Made by a program: the position numbers and the translations under genes | The notes under the pieces: generated by a model | Told to the model about the DNA's origin: nothing | The model's input: only the letters and a program-made list of their open reading frames with translations | The model's database searches: none | Source: Emergencia sp. 1XD21-10 | GTDB lineage: Bacteria > Bacillota > Clostridia > Peptostreptococcales > Anaerovoracaceae | Direction of reading: 5' to 3' | Assembly (NCBI RefSeq): GCF_009936045.1 | Contig: NZ_QWEQ01000002.1 | Coordinates: 124,001-188,000 of the forward strand | DNA length: 64,000 nt | Part shown: piece after piece, positions 62,770 to 64,000 of the stretch | How the letters are laid out: each line of letters begins with the position of its first letter | Numbering within the stretch: position 1 is the stretch's first letter

Positions 62770-64000
62770 TCAAACTATCAGAAAATCAATCTGTCTTTCT
62801 TCCGGGTTTGCCGCCAGCACCTCTATGGTAACCCGGTCTCCCAGGGCATAAATATTGTGACTGAGTCTGCCGATAACCCGATATTTTCCCGGCTCGTAAT
62901 CGTAATAATCATCACGCAGACTGTCAAGGCGCACCATACCCTCCACTGTATTAGGCAACTGCACATAAATGCCAAAATTAGTCACGCCGCTAATGACTCC
63001 TTCAAAGCTTTCTCCGATGTACTGCTGCATATACTGCGCTTTTTTCATCTTTGCAACTTCTCGCTCCAGACTCTGCGCTTTTCGCTCAGTCAGTGACGCA
63101 ATTTCTGCCGTGACCTGCGAATCAGCCTTATATTTTTTCAGCTTCTGCTCATCTGCCCTGCCGCAAATAGAGTCTTTAATAATTCGGTGAATACAAAGAT
63201 CTGGATATCTTCGAATCGGTGAAGTAAAATGACAGTAATACGGAAAGGACAATCCAAAATGTCCCTGACAGTCGGTGCTGTAAAATGCCTTTTTCATAGA
63301 ACGCAGCATGACAGTGCTGACGATATTTTCGTAAGGCATGCCCTCCACTTTCTGTAGAATATCATTGAGAGCCTTCGGATGAATGTTGTCAGGATTTCCC
63401 GGCAGATTAATTCCAAAGCCAGCAAGGAAAGCTTTCAGCTCTACGATTTTGTCTGTGTCCGGTTTTTCGTGAACACGATAGACGAAAGGATATTCCATCC
63501 AGTAAAAATGCTCCGCTACAGTCTGATTGGCCGCCAGCATAAACTCCTCAATGAGTCTGTTGGCAGTGCGCCTCTCGGAAATCCCGATGGCCACCGGCAC
63601 TTCCTCTTCATCCAGTTCTATTTCCGCCTCATCAAAATCAAAATCTAAGCTTCCCTTCTCCTTTCTCTTCTTTCTGAGAATTTCTGCAAGGCTTCCCATA
63701 GCAAGAAGGTCGTCATAAATATCCTCATATTTTTTAATCAACGCCTCATCTTCATGCTCCAAAATATCCGAAACATCATCATAGACCATTCTCGCCTTGG
63801 AACAAATAATGCTTTCAAATATCTCATAGTGCACTACGCTGCCGCTCTCATCAATTTCCATCTGACAGGTCAGGGTCAGTCTATCTTCGCCCTGATTCAG
63901 ACTGCAGATTCCATTGGAAAGCACCTTAGGCAGCATGGGAACTACTCTGCTTAAAAGGTACACACTGTTGCCCCGTTTTAATGCCTCCCGATCAAGATGA
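62770..64000 (-). CDS. rnr: Ribonuclease R, 3' part (5' part beyond the window)
   Basis: About 410 residues of the C-terminal part; the frame stays open to the right edge, with REALKRGNSVYLLSRVVPMLP ahead of an internal ATG at 63963 that should not be taken as the start. RNase II catalytic features: GLSFPYYCHFTSPIRRYPDLCIHRII, and a C-terminal S1 domain (GESFEGVISGVTNFGIYVQLPNTVEGMVRL). 3'-5' exonuclease degrading structured RNA. In many Firmicutes it lies beside secG and smpB; those would be outside the window. Confidence 0.92.
   Translation of the reverse strand, partial: HLDREALKRGNSVYLLSRVVPMLPKVLSNGICSLNQGEDRLTLTCQMEIDESGSVVHYEIFESIICSKARMVYDDVSDILEHEDEALIKKYEDIYDDLLAMGSLAEILRKKRKEKGSLDFDFDEAEIELDEEEVPVAIGISERRTANRLIEEFMLAANQTVAEHFYWMEYPFVYRVHEKPDTDKIVELKAFLAGFGINLPGNPDNIHPKALNDILQKVEGMPYENIVSTVMLRSMKKAFYSTDCQGHFGLSFPYYCHFTSPIRRYPDLCIHRIIKDSICGRADEQKLKKYKADSQVTAEIASLTERKAQSLEREVAKMKKAQYMQQYIGESFEGVISGVTNFGIYVQLPNTVEGMVRLDSLRDDYYDYEPGKYRVIGRLSHNIYALGDRVTIEVLAANPEERQIDFLIV

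Noticed and set aside
63961-63963. ATG at 63963 as the RNase R start
   Set aside because: The frame stays open to the window edge with conserved RNase R residues upstream, so the real start is outside.

Overview
The window looks like chromosomal DNA of an anaerobic, amino-acid- or peptide-fermenting Clostridia-type Firmicute of moderate G+C. The grounds are a Gram-positive PolC, the Firmicute pyrH-frr-uppS-cdsA-dxr-rseP-ispG-polC order, a single-chain pyruvate:ferredoxin oxidoreductase (PFOR) coupled to a CoA-transferase, strong AGGAGG ribosome sites and many peptidases. A family such as Anaerovoracaceae (Family XIII) is a guess from gene content, not something the sequence proves. Most genes lie on the minus strand. 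No rRNA, tRNA or CRISPR array was recognised.

Layout. 1-5.7 kb: a minus-strand operon eda, kdgK, aminotransferase, M20 carbamoylase, hydantoin racemase, hydantoinase (cut by the left edge), with a LuxR-type regulator just upstream (5.8-6.6 kb). 6.8-7.6 kb: an RsmJ-like rRNA methyltransferase. 7.7-11.9 kb: an MFS carrier, a MocR-type regulator that has lost its PLP lysine, and an AbgA-like M20 amidohydrolase. 12.2-22.0 kb: a WapA/Rhs-type secreted polymorphic toxin with a C-terminal AHH nuclease and a putative immunity gene; the toxin gene carries one in-frame UGA. 22.1-32.0 kb: polC (without the proofreading exonuclease), ispG, rseP, dxr, cdsA, uppS, frr and pyrH, preceded by a 72-bp tandem repeat with promoter elements. 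32.3-33.9 kb: an SOS-boxed Y-family polymerase and a small partner gene.

34.1-41.3 kb and 51.4-55.4 kb hold a peptide-catabolism set: RidA, a YheO/DauR-type regulator, an MFS carrier, a MalY-like lyase, an HExxH peptidase, an amidohydrolase and two S9 peptidases. Their promoters share TTGACAAA-type dyads, three of them with an identical 15-mer, which suggests one regulon. That set is split by a defence island (about 41.5-51.3 kb): remnants of a TnpV-type mobile element at one end, a decayed ORF at the other, and between them a tightly packed seven-gene minus-strand run: AbiEi, AbiEii, a membrane-anchored small protein, type III Mod, type III Res, a HamA-like nuclease and a HamB-like helicase (Hachiman-like).

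55.6-64 kb: CoA-transferase and PFOR in a translationally coupled pair, a LysR regulator upstream, a small membrane protein and a metallophosphoesterase on the plus strand, and the 3' part of RNase R running off the right edge.
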